From Rhodospirillales bacterium BBD 1991-14 (GTDB taxonomy: Bacteria > Pseudomonadota > Alphaproteobacteria > Kiloniellales > Kiloniellaceae), in the NCBI GenBank assembly GCA_001657395.1, contig LYSY01000001.1, forward strand, positions 744,001-808,000: a stretch of 64,000 nt of DNA, read 5' to 3'. Numbering within the stretch: the first letter of the stretch is position 1; each line of letters opens with the position of its first letter. A program made the translations under genes and the position numbers. The notes beneath the pieces were generated by a model. The model saw only the letters and a list, made by a program, of their open reading frames with translations, made no database searches and was not told the origin of the DNA. Below, one piece after another: positions 9,370 to 18,515 of this stretch.

Positions 9370-9420
9370 AAGAGCCAAAGAACGAGGCGATCACTCAGGA
9401 AAACGGCGCAAGCATCTGAA

Positions 9421-10008
9421 ATGTTTTTGCTAATCGATAACTACGACAGCTTCACCTACAACCTCTACCACTTCCTGGGAGAGCTGGGTGCGACGATCGA
9501 GGTGCGGCGCAATGACAAGGTCAGCGTGGCCGAAGCCCTCGCCCTTCAGCCTCAGGGGATCATTCTGTCCCCGGGTCCCTGCGACCCCGACCGCGCGGGC
9601 ATCTGCCTGGATCTGGTCAAAGCAGCCGCCGGAAAGCTGCCGGTCCTCGGCGTCTGCCTGGGCCACCAGGCCATCGGGCAGGTCTTTGGCGCCGCCGTGG
9701 TGCGCGCACCGGCCCCGATGCACGGCAAGCTGAGCGCCATCACGCACAAGGGCCAGGGCGTCTTCGCAGGCCTTGCCTCGCCGCTGACCGGCACCCGCTA
9801 CCACTCGCTGACCCTCGACCCCGGGAGCTTCCCGCACGACACGCTGGAGGTTACGGCAGAGACGGAAGACGGGGTCATCATGGGGTTGCAGCACCGCGAG
9901 CTGCCGCTTCATGGCGTGCAGTTCCATCCCGAGAGCATCGCTTCGGAGCAGGGCCACGCGCTGCTGCGCAACTTCCTGAGCCTTGCCGACCAGGCCGTCG
10001 CCGCCTGA
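9421..10008 (+). CDS. trpG: Anthranilate synthase component II (glutamine amidotransferase)
   Basis: The 195-residue class I amidotransferase supplies ammonia to TrpE (or, if dual-use, to aminodeoxychorismate synthase PabB). The start [18 protein letters not shown] is diagnostic. The nucleophile Cys is in [11 protein letters not shown], and the catalytic His/Glu pair in GVQFHPESI. The reading frame is open further upstream to 9319, but the family N-terminus fixes the ATG at 9421, which has no strong ribosome site. It heads trpG-trpD-trpC-moaC-moeA. trpE lies 5.3 kb away across the accessory insert. Confidence 0.96.
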   Translation: MFLLIDNYDSFTYNLYHFLGELGATIEVRRNDKVSVAEALALQPQGIILSPGPCDPDRAGICLDLVKAAAGKLPVLGVCLGHQAIGQVFGAAVVRAPAPMHGKLSAITHKGQGVFAGLASPLTGTRYHSLTLDPGSFPHDTLEVTAETEDGVIMGLQHRELPLHGVQFHPESIASEQGHALLRNFLSLADQAVAA

Positions 10009-10051
10009 CGGCGCCCCGCGGCCCCTTTCCCATGCGTTGCAGGATCCCGGC

Positions 10052-11089
10052 ATGAGCGGCAGTCCCCAGGTCTTCAAGGATCTCATCGCCAAGGCGGCGG
10101 CCGGCCGGAGCCTGAGCCGCAGCGAGGCGGAGGCTGCCTTCGACATCATGATGTCCGGCGACGCCACGCCGGCGCAGATGGGCGGCTTCCTGATGGCGCT
10201 CAGGGTACGCGGCGAGACGGTGGAGGAGATCACCGGGGCCGCAACCGTGATGCGGTCGAAGATGACCACCATCAAGCGCCCCGAGGGCGCCATCGACATC
10301 TGCGGTACCGGCGGCGACGGCAGCGGCACCTACAACATCTCGACCGCCAGCCAGTTCGTCGTCGCGGCCTGCGGCGTGCCGGTCGCCAAGCACGGCAACC
10401 GGGCGGCTTCGTCGAAGAGCGGCGCCAGCGACGTGCTCGAAGCGCTCGGGGTCAACATCGAAGCCGACTTCCGTCTTGTGGAGCGCGCCCTTGCGGAGGT
10501 CGGGACCTGCTTTCTCATGGCCCAGCGCCACCACAGCGCCATGCGCCACGTCGGCCCGAGCCGTGTCGAACTCGGCACGCGCACGCTGTTCAATCTTCTG
10601 GGGCCGCTGTCCAATCCGGCCAAGGTCCGCCGCCAGCTGATCGGCGTCTTCGCACCGGAGTGGATCGTCCCTCTGGCAGAGGTGCTGCGCGACCTGGGCC
10701 ATGAGCGAGCCTGGGTGGTCCACGGCGCCGGCGGTCTGGACGAGGTCTCGACCCTCGGACCGACCCAGGTTGCCGAGCTCAAGGACGGCAGGGTCTCCAC
10801 CTTTGAAATCAGCCCGGCCGACGCCGGACTGCCCACTGCGACCCTGGACCAGATCGTCGGCGGTGACCGCGATCACAACGCCGCCAAGCTGCGCGGGCTC
10901 CTTTTAGGCGAGCCCGGCGCCTATCGCGATATCGTGGTGCTGGGCAGCGCGGCGGCGCTGATCGTGGCCGGACGCGCCGGCGACCTGAAGGAAGGCGCTG
11001 CCATGGCCGCCGAAGCGATCGACGAAGGTGCTGCCATGAAGGTGCTGGAGGAACTGGTGCGGGTGACCAACGAGGAGGTATCGCCATGA
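10052..11089 (+). CDS. trpD: Anthranilate phosphoribosyltransferase
   Basis: The 345-residue enzyme transfers phosphoribosyl from PRPP to anthranilate, the second committed step of tryptophan synthesis. The hallmark PRPP loop is [17 protein letters not shown], followed by [21 protein letters not shown]. The anthranilate site region [15 protein letters not shown] and the acidic metal motif GLDEVS are also present. The ATG at 10052 is preferred over upstream in-frame starts because [15 protein letters not shown] matches the usual N-terminus. Its stop overlaps the trpC start by 4 bp (ATGA), indicating translational coupling. Confidence 0.96.
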   Translation: MSGSPQVFKDLIAKAAAGRSLSRSEAEAAFDIMMSGDATPAQMGGFLMALRVRGETVEEITGAATVMRSKMTTIKRPEGAIDICGTGGDGSGTYNISTASQFVVAACGVPVAKHGNRAASSKSGASDVLEALGVNIEADFRLVERALAEVGTCFLMAQRHHSAMRHVGPSRVELGTRTLFNLLGPLSNPAKVRRQLIGVFAPEWIVPLAEVLRDLGHERAWVVHGAGGLDEVSTLGPTQVAELKDGRVSTFEISPADAGLPTATLDQIVGGDRDHNAAKLRGLLLGEPGAYRDIVVLGSAAALIVAGRAGDLKEGAAMAAEAIDEGAAMKVLEELVRVTNEEVSP

Positions 11090-11919
11090 CCGTGGCTGCG
11101 ACGGCAGCGGGCGGCGACGTTCTGCAACGCATCTGCGCCGACAAGCGGGAGCACATCGCGTCCGCAAAGCAGGCTGTAAGCCTCTCGGAACTGGAGAGCC
11201 GCGCGCGGGCCGCCGAAGCGCCGCGCGGTTTTCGCCGGGCCCTCGAGCACAAGGCCGCAGAGGGCCGCTTCGCCCTTATCTGCGAGATCAAGAAAGCATC
11301 GCCGAGCAAGGGCCTGATCCGCGCGGATTTCGACCCGCCCCGCCTCGCCGAGGCCTATCGTGCCGGCGGGGCCGCCTGCCTCTCCATCCTGACCGATGCA
11401 CCCTATTTCCAGGGATCGGACGCCTTCCTTGAGGCGGCGCGGGCGGCGGTCGCCCTGCCCTGTCTGCGCAAGGATTTCATGCTGGACCCTTACCAGATCG
11501 TAGAGTCCCGCGCTCTCGGCGCCGACTGCATCCTACTCATCATGGCCGCCCTCGGCGACGATCAGGCCGCCGAACTGGAGGACGCCGCGCTGGACCTGGG
11601 GATGGACGTGCTGATCGAGGTTCACGACGGCGCGGAACTGGAGCGCGCGCTCAGGCTGCGCTCGCCGCTGCTGGGCATCAACAACCGCAACCTGAAGACC
11701 CTGACCGTCGATCTTGCTACGACGGAGGCCCTGGCTCCAAACCTGCCGCCAGACCGCCTGCTGATCGCCGAGAGCGGTCTCTATGCGCCCGCGGACCTGC
11801 AGCGCATGGCCAAAGCCGGCGCGCAGGCCTTTCTGATCGGAGAGTCTCTGATGCGCCAGGACGATGTTACCGCCGCCACCGCCGCCTTCGCGGAGGCCCC
11901 TCTCCAGCCCGGTTCCTAG
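11086..11919 (+). CDS. trpC: Indole-3-glycerol phosphate synthase
   Basis: The 277-residue TIM-barrel enzyme closes the indole ring. Visible motifs are the catalytic-lysine segment [14 protein letters not shown], the second catalytic lysine in [34 protein letters not shown] and IAESGL. It is a stand-alone TrpC with no fused TrpF. trpF, trpB and trpA are not in the window, consistent with the split trp operons common in Alphaproteobacteria. It starts inside the trpD stop codon and is followed 9 bp later by moaC. Confidence 0.96.
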   Translation: MTVAATAAGGDVLQRICADKREHIASAKQAVSLSELESRARAAEAPRGFRRALEHKAAEGRFALICEIKKASPSKGLIRADFDPPRLAEAYRAGGAACLSILTDAPYFQGSDAFLEAARAAVALPCLRKDFMLDPYQIVESRALGADCILLIMAALGDDQAAELEDAALDLGMDVLIEVHDGAELERALRLRSPLLGINNRNLKTLTVDLATTEALAPNLPPDRLLIAESGLYAPADLQRMAKAGAQAFLIGESLMRQDDVTAATAAFAEAPLQPGS

Positions 11920-11928
11920 GCGCGGACG

Positions 11929-12405
11929 ATGGGCGGCTTTACCCACTTCGACGCGGAGGGCAAGGCCGTGATGGTCGATGTCTCCGACAAGGACGTGACC
12001 GAGCGCGTTGCCGTCGCCAAAGGTTCGATCGTGATGCAGCCGGAGACTCTCGCCAGGATCCGCGACGGCGCCGTGGAAAAGGGCGACGTGCTCTCCGTCG
12101 CGCGGCTGGCCGGCATCATGGGGGCCAAGCGGACTCCGGACCTGATCCCGCTCTGCCACCCGCTGGCCCTCACCTCCGTCACCCTCGACCTTACCCTCGA
12201 CGAGGCGCGATCGGCCGTCGACATCACCGCGCGCTGCAAGCTCAAGGGCCGCACGGGGGTGGAGATGGAGGCGCTGACGGCGGTCAGCATCGCCGCGCTC
12301 ACCGTCTACGACATGTGCAAGGCGGTCGACCGCGGCATGCGCGTCACCGATATCCGCTTGGTTCGCAAAGAAGGCGGTAAATCAGGAATCTACGAGGCTT
12401 CTTAA
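11929..12405 (+). CDS. moaC: Cyclic pyranopterin monophosphate synthase
   Basis: The 158-residue enzyme makes cyclic pyranopterin monophosphate from the MoaA product in molybdenum cofactor synthesis. Family signatures: [19 protein letters not shown] at the start, [13 protein letters not shown] in the middle, [20 protein letters not shown] and [10 protein letters not shown] at the end, with the conserved catalytic Lys there. It is a single-domain protein, not the MoaBC fusion. Its TAA overlaps the moeA ATG by one base. Confidence 0.96.
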   Translation: MGGFTHFDAEGKAVMVDVSDKDVTERVAVAKGSIVMQPETLARIRDGAVEKGDVLSVARLAGIMGAKRTPDLIPLCHPLALTSVTLDLTLDEARSAVDITARCKLKGRTGVEMEALTAVSIAALTVYDMCKAVDRGMRVTDIRLVRKEGGKSGIYEAS

Positions 12406-13619
12406 TGATCTCAGTCGAAGAAGCCCTGAACCGCATCCTCGACCACTTCCAGCCGCTTCCCGCGGAAACCGTCAGCGTCAACGAAGCCTATGGCCGGGTG
12501 CTGGCGGAAGACATCCACGCGCGCCTGACCCAGCCGCCCAAGGCCGTTTCGGCGATGGACGGCTATGCCGTGCGGGCCGCCGACGTGGCCCGGGTGCCGG
12601 CCGACCTCACGGTGATCGGGGCCGCCCCGGCGGGCAATCCTTTCGGCGGCCGGGTCGAACCCGGCGAGGCGGTGCGCATCTTCACCGGGGCGCTGCTGCC
12701 TGACGGGGCCGATGCCATTGTCATTCAGGAGGATACCGAAGCGTCCGGCGACACCGTAACAGTGAAGGAAAGCTGCGCAGAGGGAAACTATGTGCGGCCT
12801 GCCGGCCTGGACTTCAAAGAAGGCGACCCGGGGCCGCGCGCCGGCCGGGCCCTCACCGCCCGCGATGTCGGGCTGATCGCGGCGATGAACCATCCCTGGG
12901 TGCCGGTCCGCCGGCGGCCCCGCGTGGCCATCCTGTCGACCGGCGATGAAGTGGTGATGCCCGGGGAGCCGCTGAAGCCGGGACAGATCGTCAGTTCCAA
13001 CGGCATCGCACTCTCGGCTTTTGTCCGGGCCTGCGGCGGCGAGCCGATCCAGCTGGGGATCGCGCCGGACCGCAGCGACCAATTGGGCGCCTTGGCGGCG
13101 GGTGCCAAGGGCGCAGACCTGCTGCTTACCGCCGGCGGCGCCTCGGTCGGCGAGCATGACCTGGTGCAGACTGCGCTCCAAAAGGAAGGGCTGGAACTCG
13201 ATTTCTGGCGCATTGCCATGCGCCCGGGCAAGCCCTTGATGTTCGGTCGCCTGGGCGAAACCCCGATGCTGGGCCTGCCCGGCAATCCCGTCTCGGCGCT
13301 GGTCTGCGCCACCCTCTTCGCGCGCCCGGCGCTGCACCGGCTGCAGGGGCGACGTGAGCCTGCACATCCCGTGGAATCCATGGTTCTGGGCGCGGACCTC
13401 CGGGCCAACGACCGGAGGCAGGACTACCTGCGGGCCACGATTTCCACCGATGGGGAAGGCCGCAAGATCGCCACCCCTTACGTCACGCAGGATTCGTCGA
13501 TGCTGGCGATGCTGGCGGCTGCTGACGGCCTGATCCTGCGGCCGCCGCAAGCGGCTGCGGCGGCGCAGGGCAGCCTCGTCCCGGTGCTCGAACTCCGAAG
13601 TTTGGCAGAGGGGCTTTAG
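12405..13619 (+). CDS. moeA: Molybdopterin molybdotransferase
   Basis: The 404-residue enzyme inserts molybdate into adenylylated molybdopterin. Layout matches MoeA: an N-terminal elongated domain (VSVNEAYGRVLAEDI, SAMDGYAVRA), the central MoCF-biosynthesis fold (VAILSTGDEVVMPGE, LLTAGGASVGEHD, MRPGKPLMFGRLG, GLPGNPVSALVC) and a C-terminal beta-barrel. MoaC and MoeA follow the trp genes in many Alphaproteobacteria. It is probably the last gene of the trpGDC-moaC-moeA unit, since lexA has its own promoter 110-140 bp beyond the stop. Confidence 0.96.
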   Translation: MISVEEALNRILDHFQPLPAETVSVNEAYGRVLAEDIHARLTQPPKAVSAMDGYAVRAADVARVPADLTVIGAAPAGNPFGGRVEPGEAVRIFTGALLPDGADAIVIQEDTEASGDTVTVKESCAEGNYVRPAGLDFKEGDPGPRAGRALTARDVGLIAAMNHPWVPVRRRPRVAILSTGDEVVMPGEPLKPGQIVSSNGIALSAFVRACGGEPIQLGIAPDRSDQLGALAAGAKGADLLLTAGGASVGEHDLVQTALQKEGLELDFWRIAMRPGKPLMFGRLGETPMLGLPGNPVSALVCATLFARPALHRLQGRREPAHPVESMVLGADLRANDRRQDYLRATISTDGEGRKIATPYVTQDSSMLAMLAAADGLILRPPQAAAAAQGSLVPVLELRSLAEGL

Positions 13620-13729
13620 GGGCCCTCGCCGCTGCATCCAAGGCGCTGAAGGCAGAGCAGTGCGCATGCCGTTGTCTACAACCATAGATATCGTCGGCTA
13701 TCTCATAGGTAGTTCTCGCGACAAATTTC

Positions 13730-13758
13730 TTGACCACAAACAGGAACCAAACTAGAAC
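13730..13758 (+). promoter_or_regulatory. lexA promoter
   Basis: TTGACC (13730-13735), 17 bp, TAGAAC (13753-13758). The -10 element lies within the SOS box, so bound LexA would block RNA polymerase. The leader is about 75 nt. Confidence 0.6.
13744..13758. promoter_or_regulatory. SOS box (LexA operator) GAAC-N7-GAAC
   Basis: GAAC (13744-13747), CAAACTA, GAAC (13755-13758). This is the alphaproteobacterial direct-repeat LexA site, unlike the CTG-N10-CAG site of enterics. It lies 80 bp before the lexA start and overlaps the predicted -10, indicating autorepression. Confidence 0.85.
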
Positions 13759-13838
13759 ATGTGCTGAGGTTTTTGTTTTGTTCCATATCTTGTGTCGTGA
13801 CCGAGGCCGCAGACGACACCCTGAGGGTCTTACAGCAA

Positions 13839-14588
13839 ATGCTAACGAAAAAGCAGCACGAGCTACTTCTGTTCATCCACGGGCATCTCCAGCGCCATGG
13901 CGTCTCGCCCTCCTTCGACGAGATGAAGGATGCGCTGGCGCTGAAGTCGAAGTCGGGCATTCACCGTCTCATCACCGGCCTGGAGGAGCGCGGCTTCATC
14001 AAGCGCCTGCCGCACCGGGCCCGGGCGGTCGAGGTGACGCGCCTGCCGGAGGATCTGGGCACGGCGCCGCAGGTGGCGAGCAGCCAGCCCGGGCTCGGCC
14101 AGGCGGGTCCCATCATCGGAGACCAGAAACCCGGCTTTGCGCCAAGGGTGATCCAGGGCGATTTCTCCGGCTCTCTGCCCGGCGCCCAGCCCGCCAACGA
14201 CAGTGAGGCCCTGCAGCTTCCGCTTTATGGCCGCATCGCTGCGGGTACGCCCATCGAGGCGCTGCGAGATTACTCCACCCATGTCGACGTGCCCTCGGCG
14301 ATGATCGGCACCGGCGAACACTACGCCCTGGAGGTCGACGGCGATTCCATGGTGGATGCCGGTATCCTGGACGGCGACACGGTGCTGATCGAGCGCTGCG
14401 ATTCCGCCGACAACGGGGCCATCGTGGTGGCTTTGATCGACAAGGAAGAAGCGACCCTGAAGCGCCTGCGCCGCAAGGGCGGCGCCATCGCCCTCGAGCC
14501 GGCCAACCAGGCCTACGAGACCCGCATCTTCCCGCCGGAGCGGGTCACCATCCAGGGACGCCTCGTCGGGCTGCTGCGCCGCTACTGA
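13839..14588 (+). CDS. lexA: SOS repressor LexA
   Basis: The 249-residue repressor has an N-terminal winged helix ([20 protein letters not shown], then [20 protein letters not shown]) and a C-terminal S24 peptidase fold. The self-cleavage bond is Ala135-Gly136 in [10 protein letters not shown]. The catalytic Ser170 is in [10 protein letters not shown] and Lys208 in EATLKRL. The hinge is longer than in E. coli LexA (202 residues), as is usual in Alphaproteobacteria. The frame is open upstream to 13761, but the ATG at 13839 gives the family N-terminus. It is controlled by the SOS box at 13744-13758 and convergent with comEC. Confidence 0.96.
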   Translation: MLTKKQHELLLFIHGHLQRHGVSPSFDEMKDALALKSKSGIHRLITGLEERGFIKRLPHRARAVEVTRLPEDLGTAPQVASSQPGLGQAGPIIGDQKPGFAPRVIQGDFSGSLPGAQPANDSEALQLPLYGRIAAGTPIEALRDYSTHVDVPSAMIGTGEHYALEVDGDSMVDAGILDGDTVLIERCDSADNGAIVVALIDKEEATLKRLRRKGGAIALEPANQAYETRIFPPERVTIQGRLVGLLRRY

Positions 14589-14607
14589 AGTCTGGTTCCC
14601 CTATACT

Positions 14608-16794
14608 CTAATCCTCTGGCCGCTGACGGTCTTTGAGGGCCGACCAGGGCCGCAGGCCCTGCGTATCCAGCACGGTGGTCCGGCGCAGGCCGCCGCCGTC
14701 CAGCCAGAGCGCCTGGGCACCCTCGCGCCACAGGTCAAAGCGGTCGACAACCACCTGCGGGCCGCTGCAGGCTTGGCGTCTGAGAGGCTCCAGGCTGACC
14801 ACGACATCGGCCACCGCGCAGTCCGCCGCGACGCCGCGCGGGTCCCAGGAGATGGCCAGAAGCATTCCCTCTTTGCGGTAGAGGCAGCCGAGCGGATCAC
14901 AGCGGAGCGCGCCCTCCGCCGCCTGACCCGACCGGGGCCAGCGGACAACATCCCGGGCATAGCTGCCGCGCTGCCAGGAATCGATCACGAAGCGGTTGCC
15001 ACGCCGGTCGGCCACCCAAAGACGGTGCCCGGCATCGCGTAGCGCGGCCAGCCGGCCATCGCCGCTGACCAGCAGGTCCGGCGGCTGGAAAAGTGCCGGG
15101 GACAACGCGCCGGCAATGGCCAGAGGCAGGCCCCAATACCGCCATGACCCGCGCCAGAGGCACAGCCAGAGCCCACCCAGGGTGACGCAGACAAGGCCCC
15201 AGAGCGGCATCGGGGGAACCGCAATCAGGGCCCCCGGGAGGCCGGCAACCCAGGCTGCGATGAACAGCAGCGCGTCGATGCCCCAGCCCATGGGGACGAA
15301 CCCCAGCGCCTCGAGGCCAAAGGGCATCAGCATCACGCCGATCACCGCTGCGGGCATGATGACAAAAGCCGTCAAGGGGACGGCAACGAGATTGGCCAGC
15401 AGGCCGAAGGCGGCCAGCCGCTGGAAATGAAAGGCGGCAAACGCACTGGTCGCGAGGATTGCCACCAGGGAGGTCAACGCAATCCCCAGCACATAGAGGG
15501 CCAGCCGGCCGGCCAGGCGCCGCCGCATCTCCAGAGATGCGGGGGACCGCTCCCAGCCCTCGTAGACGCTGACCAGTGCGACCACCGCCGCAAACGACAT
15601 CTGAAAGCTTGCGGAAACCAGGCTTTCGGGAGCGGCCAGAAGGACGGCAAGGGCCGCCCAGGCGACCAGCCGCAGCGAGATCGCGCGCCGGTCCAGCAGC
15701 ACGGCCAGCAGGACGATGGAGACCATGATGAAGGCGCGCTGGGCGGGGATGGTGAAACCGACAAGGCAGAGATAAAGCAGCCCCCCGAGGCCGGCGGCAA
15801 CGGCCGCCCACTTCTTGATCGGCCTGCGCAGCGCCAGCCCGGGCATCAGGGCAAGTCCCGCCCGCACCGCGAAGAACAGCAGGCCGGTCACGAGCCCCAT
15901 GTGCAGCCCGGAGATCGCCAGCAGATGGGCAAGTCCCGCGGCCCGCATGTTCTCGCGGGTCTCCTCGGCAAGGGCGGAGCGCTGCCCGGTTACCAGGGCG
16001 GCGGCGACCGCGCCGGACTGGCCCGGCAGACGGCTCTGGATCCGCGCGGCGATGCGGTGGCGGGCGTCCGCCCAGAACAGGCTCCAATGCTGCTTCAGGC
16101 TTGCTGCATGACGGTGTTCGAGCGCGGGATCCACCTCGACACGGTGCACCGGCCCGAGAGTGAAGCCGATGCCGCCCAGCTGCTGGAAGTAGGCCTGGCG
16201 GGCGAAATCGAAGCTTCCCGGCATCGTGGGTGCCGAAGGCGGCCGCAACCTGGCGCGCAGGGTCACCGTGTCGCCCGGACTCAGCCCGTCATCGGTCGCG
16301 GCGGCAGTGACGCGGACCCGCGCCGGCAGGTTCTCCGCCGCGAGGCCTGCCATGGCCAGAGGCCTCAGCAAGAGGCGGCGGCCGCTCGGCCTGGTCTCGA
16401 GTTCCAGCACTTCGCCGGTGAGCTGCCCAGGACCCCAGGACCTTTCCAGCCGCGGCGCCTCGACCCAGGCGCTGCGCAGTTGGGCCGTCGCAAAGCCGAC
16501 GCAGACCATCGTGAACACCAGGGCCATAAGACGCGGGCCTGCGGCACTGCGCCAGCGCCACAGGAGCCCCAGCGCTACGAGGCTGAGTCCCGGGCCGGTC
16601 CAAAGCGCAGGTTCCTGTCCTGCCGCGAAGTAGAGCGAGATGCCGAGGGCAAAGAACACGGAAAGCCAGAGAATCCAACGCTCCCGCTCCGCCAGCAGGG
16701 CGGCGTGAGGAATGCTGATAAGGTGTTGCCAGGACGCAGAGGGCCTCCTCGACGCGTCCCACGGCGCTTTGCCTGCTTGGCCGATAGGCTCCAC
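14608..16794 (-). CDS. comEC: ComEC/Rec2 family DNA-uptake channel protein
   Basis: The 728-residue inner-membrane protein starts with GTG. It has the ComEC plan: N-terminal hydrophobic segments, a DUF4131 OB-like region (about 100-200; GEVLELETRPSGRRLLL), then the multi-helix competence domain (GLAHLLAISGLHMGLVTGLLFF, VAVPLTAFVIMPAAVIGVML). The C-terminal tail (about 600-728) is short and lacks the HxHxDH metallo-beta-lactamase nuclease motif of full-length ComEC, so only the channel part is clearly retained. Whether the organism is transformable cannot be judged, as no other competence genes are present. It is divergent from gltX and convergent with lexA. Confidence 0.88.
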   Translation of the reverse strand: MEPIGQAGKAPWDASRRPSASWQHLISIPHAALLAERERWILWLSVFFALGISLYFAAGQEPALWTGPGLSLVALGLLWRWRSAAGPRLMALVFTMVCVGFATAQLRSAWVEAPRLERSWGPGQLTGEVLELETRPSGRRLLLRPLAMAGLAAENLPARVRVTAAATDDGLSPGDTVTLRARLRPPSAPTMPGSFDFARQAYFQQLGGIGFTLGPVHRVEVDPALEHRHAASLKQHWSLFWADARHRIAARIQSRLPGQSGAVAAALVTGQRSALAEETRENMRAAGLAHLLAISGLHMGLVTGLLFFAVRAGLALMPGLALRRPIKKWAAVAAGLGGLLYLCLVGFTIPAQRAFIMVSIVLLAVLLDRRAISLRLVAWAALAVLLAAPESLVSASFQMSFAAVVALVSVYEGWERSPASLEMRRRLAGRLALYVLGIALTSLVAILATSAFAAFHFQRLAAFGLLANLVAVPLTAFVIMPAAVIGVMLMPFGLEALGFVPMGWGIDALLFIAAWVAGLPGALIAVPPMPLWGLVCVTLGGLWLCLWRGSWRYWGLPLAIAGALSPALFQPPDLLVSGDGRLAALRDAGHRLWVADRRGNRFVIDSWQRGSYARDVVRWPRSGQAAEGALRCDPLGCLYRKEGMLLAISWDPRGVAADCAVADVVVSLEPLRRQACSGPQVVVDRFDLWREGAQALWLDGGGLRRTTVLDTQGLRPWSALKDRQRPED

Positions 16795-16856
16795 TGGCTT
16801 CCCCTGGCTGTTCCTCTGCCTGCTTCCCTGCCCTGCCGCCGTGTAAACGGATTGCG

Positions 16857-16884
16857 ATTATAGACCCTGGCCGGGAACACGCAA
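16857..16884 (-). promoter_or_regulatory. Candidate promoter for comEC
   Basis: On minus: TTGCGT (16884-16879), 16 bp, TATAAT (16862-16857). The -10 is perfect. It would give a leader of about 55 nt before the GTG at 16794. Confidence 0.5.
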
Positions 16885-16997
16885 AAAGAGAGCCGGCGGG
16901 GCTTCACTCGGGGCCGAACTGGCCGTTTGGACTGCCCGGGCCGCTGTGCTAAACCCCGGCCCACAGTTTCCATCGTTTCGGACCTGATCCCGCAGAC

Positions 16998-18419
16998 ATG
17001 AACTCAGCCCCTTCGTCCGTCGTGACGCGCTTTGCGCCTTCGCCCACCGGGTTCCTCCACATCGGCGGAGCCCGGACCGCCCTCTTCAACTGGCTGTTCG
17101 CCCGGCATCACGGCGGGAAGTTCCGGCTGCGGATCGAGGACACCGACCGCAAGCGGTCCACCCAGGAAGCCATCGACGCCATCCTGGACGGCATGCGCTG
17201 GCTGGGACTGGACTGGGACGACGACGTGGTCTTCCAGTTCTCCCGGGCCGAACACCATGCGGAACTTGCGCGCCGGCTGCTTGCAGACGGCAAGGCCTAT
17301 CCCTGTTATGCCTCGCCGGAGGAACTGGAGGAGATGCGCGCCCGCGCGCGTGCCGAGAGCCGCCCGATGCGCTACGACGGCCGCTGGCGCGACCGCGACC
17401 CGGCAGAGGCACCACCCGGCGTCGACCCGGTGATCCGCCTGAAGATGCCCCAGACGGGCGATACGCAGATCGGGGATCTGGTCCAAGGGCCCGTCACCGT
17501 CGCCAACGACCAGCTCGACGACATGGTGCTGCTGCGCGCCGACGGCACCCCGACCTACATGCTGTCCGTCGTCGTCGACGATCACGACATGGGCGTTACG
17601 CACGTGATCCGCGGTGACGATCACCTGACCAACGCCTTCCGGCAGACGCAGCTCTATCGCGCCCTGGACTGGGAACCGCCGGCCTTCGCTCACATCCCGC
17701 TTATCCACGGTGCGGACGGCGCAAAGCTCTCCAAGCGCCACGGCGCACTCGGTGTCGAAGCCTACCGCGACATGGGCTATCTGCCGGCGGCTCTGCGCAA
17801 CTATCTGCTGCGCCTCGGCTGGGGGCATGGCGACGACGAGATCATCTCCACCGATCAGGCAATCGGCTGGTTCGATCTGGACGGTGTCGGAAAGTCGCCG
17901 GCCCGCTTCGACTTCGTGAAGCTGGACAACCTCAACGGCGTTTACATGCGCGAGACGGACACTGCGGTGCTGCTCGACGCCGTGCGGCCGATCATTGAGG
18001 ACAAGATCGGGGGAGAGCTCTCCGCGGCTGCGGCCGAACGTCTGGAGCGCGGCATGGAAGGTTTGCGCGCCCGGGCAAAGAATTTGGTGGAACTGGCGGA
18101 AAATGCTATGTTCTACGTGATTGATCGGCCGCTTCCGCTGAATGCCAAGGCCGAGAAGATCCTCAAAGATGAAGCGCGACAGCGGTTGGACCGTCTACAG
18201 GCGGCCCTGAGCGCGATCGAAGAATGGAGCGAATCCGCACTGGAGTCCGCGGTACGCGCTTTCGTTGAGTCGGAGGGGTGCAAACTGGGCGACGTGGCAC
18301 AGCCGCTTCGTGCTGCCCTCTCCGGGTCGAACACCTCACCCGGGATCTTTGAGGTTATGGACATCCTGGGGCGCGACGAGTGCCTCGCCCGGATCGCCGA
18401 TCAGGCCGGCACGGCCTAG
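16998..18419 (+). CDS. gltX: Glutamyl-tRNA synthetase
   Basis: The 473-residue class I aminoacyl-tRNA synthetase charges tRNA-Glu. The HIGH signature is in [19 protein letters not shown] (around residue 20) and the KMSKS-equivalent is KLSKRHG (around 245). The C-terminal helical anticodon-binding domain is present. Alphaproteobacteria often have two GltX copies, one of which charges tRNA-Gln for amidation by GatCAB; which this one is cannot be told here. It is followed after about 95 bp by gltA, which has its own promoter. Confidence 0.96.
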   Translation: MNSAPSSVVTRFAPSPTGFLHIGGARTALFNWLFARHHGGKFRLRIEDTDRKRSTQEAIDAILDGMRWLGLDWDDDVVFQFSRAEHHAELARRLLADGKAYPCYASPEELEEMRARARAESRPMRYDGRWRDRDPAEAPPGVDPVIRLKMPQTGDTQIGDLVQGPVTVANDQLDDMVLLRADGTPTYMLSVVVDDHDMGVTHVIRGDDHLTNAFRQTQLYRALDWEPPAFAHIPLIHGADGAKLSKRHGALGVEAYRDMGYLPAALRNYLLRLGWGHGDDEIISTDQAIGWFDLDGVGKSPARFDFVKLDNLNGVYMRETDTAVLLDAVRPIIEDKIGGELSAAAAERLERGMEGLRARAKNLVELAENAMFYVIDRPLPLNAKAEKILKDEARQRLDRLQAALSAIEEWSESALESAVRAFVESEGCKLGDVAQPLRAALSGSNTSPGIFEVMDILGRDECLARIADQAGTA

Positions 18420-18441
18420 GCTCCTTGCTGCACCGCGGCAA

Positions 18442-18470
18442 TTGATTGAAGGGCGCAGTTTCTCTATGCT
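18442..18470 (+). promoter_or_regulatory. gltA promoter
   Basis: TTGATT (18442-18447), 17 bp, TATGCT (18465-18470): four of six matches in each hexamer with ideal spacing. The predicted start is about 40 nt before the gltA ATG, which is preceded by GGGATGGGAAG. Confidence 0.6.
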
Positions 18471-18515
18471 CCCGGCCAAACGAGCACACCTATTGAACGT
18501 CATGGGGATGGGAAG

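Noticed and set aside
12411-13685. A 424-codon minus-strand frame opposite moeA
   Set aside because: It is antisense to a motif-complete moeA and has no recognisable features of its own.
15427-16863. A 478-codon plus-strand frame opposite comEC
   Set aside because: Composition is Gly/Arg/Gln-rich with no motif, while comEC on the other strand has clear membrane and competence signatures.
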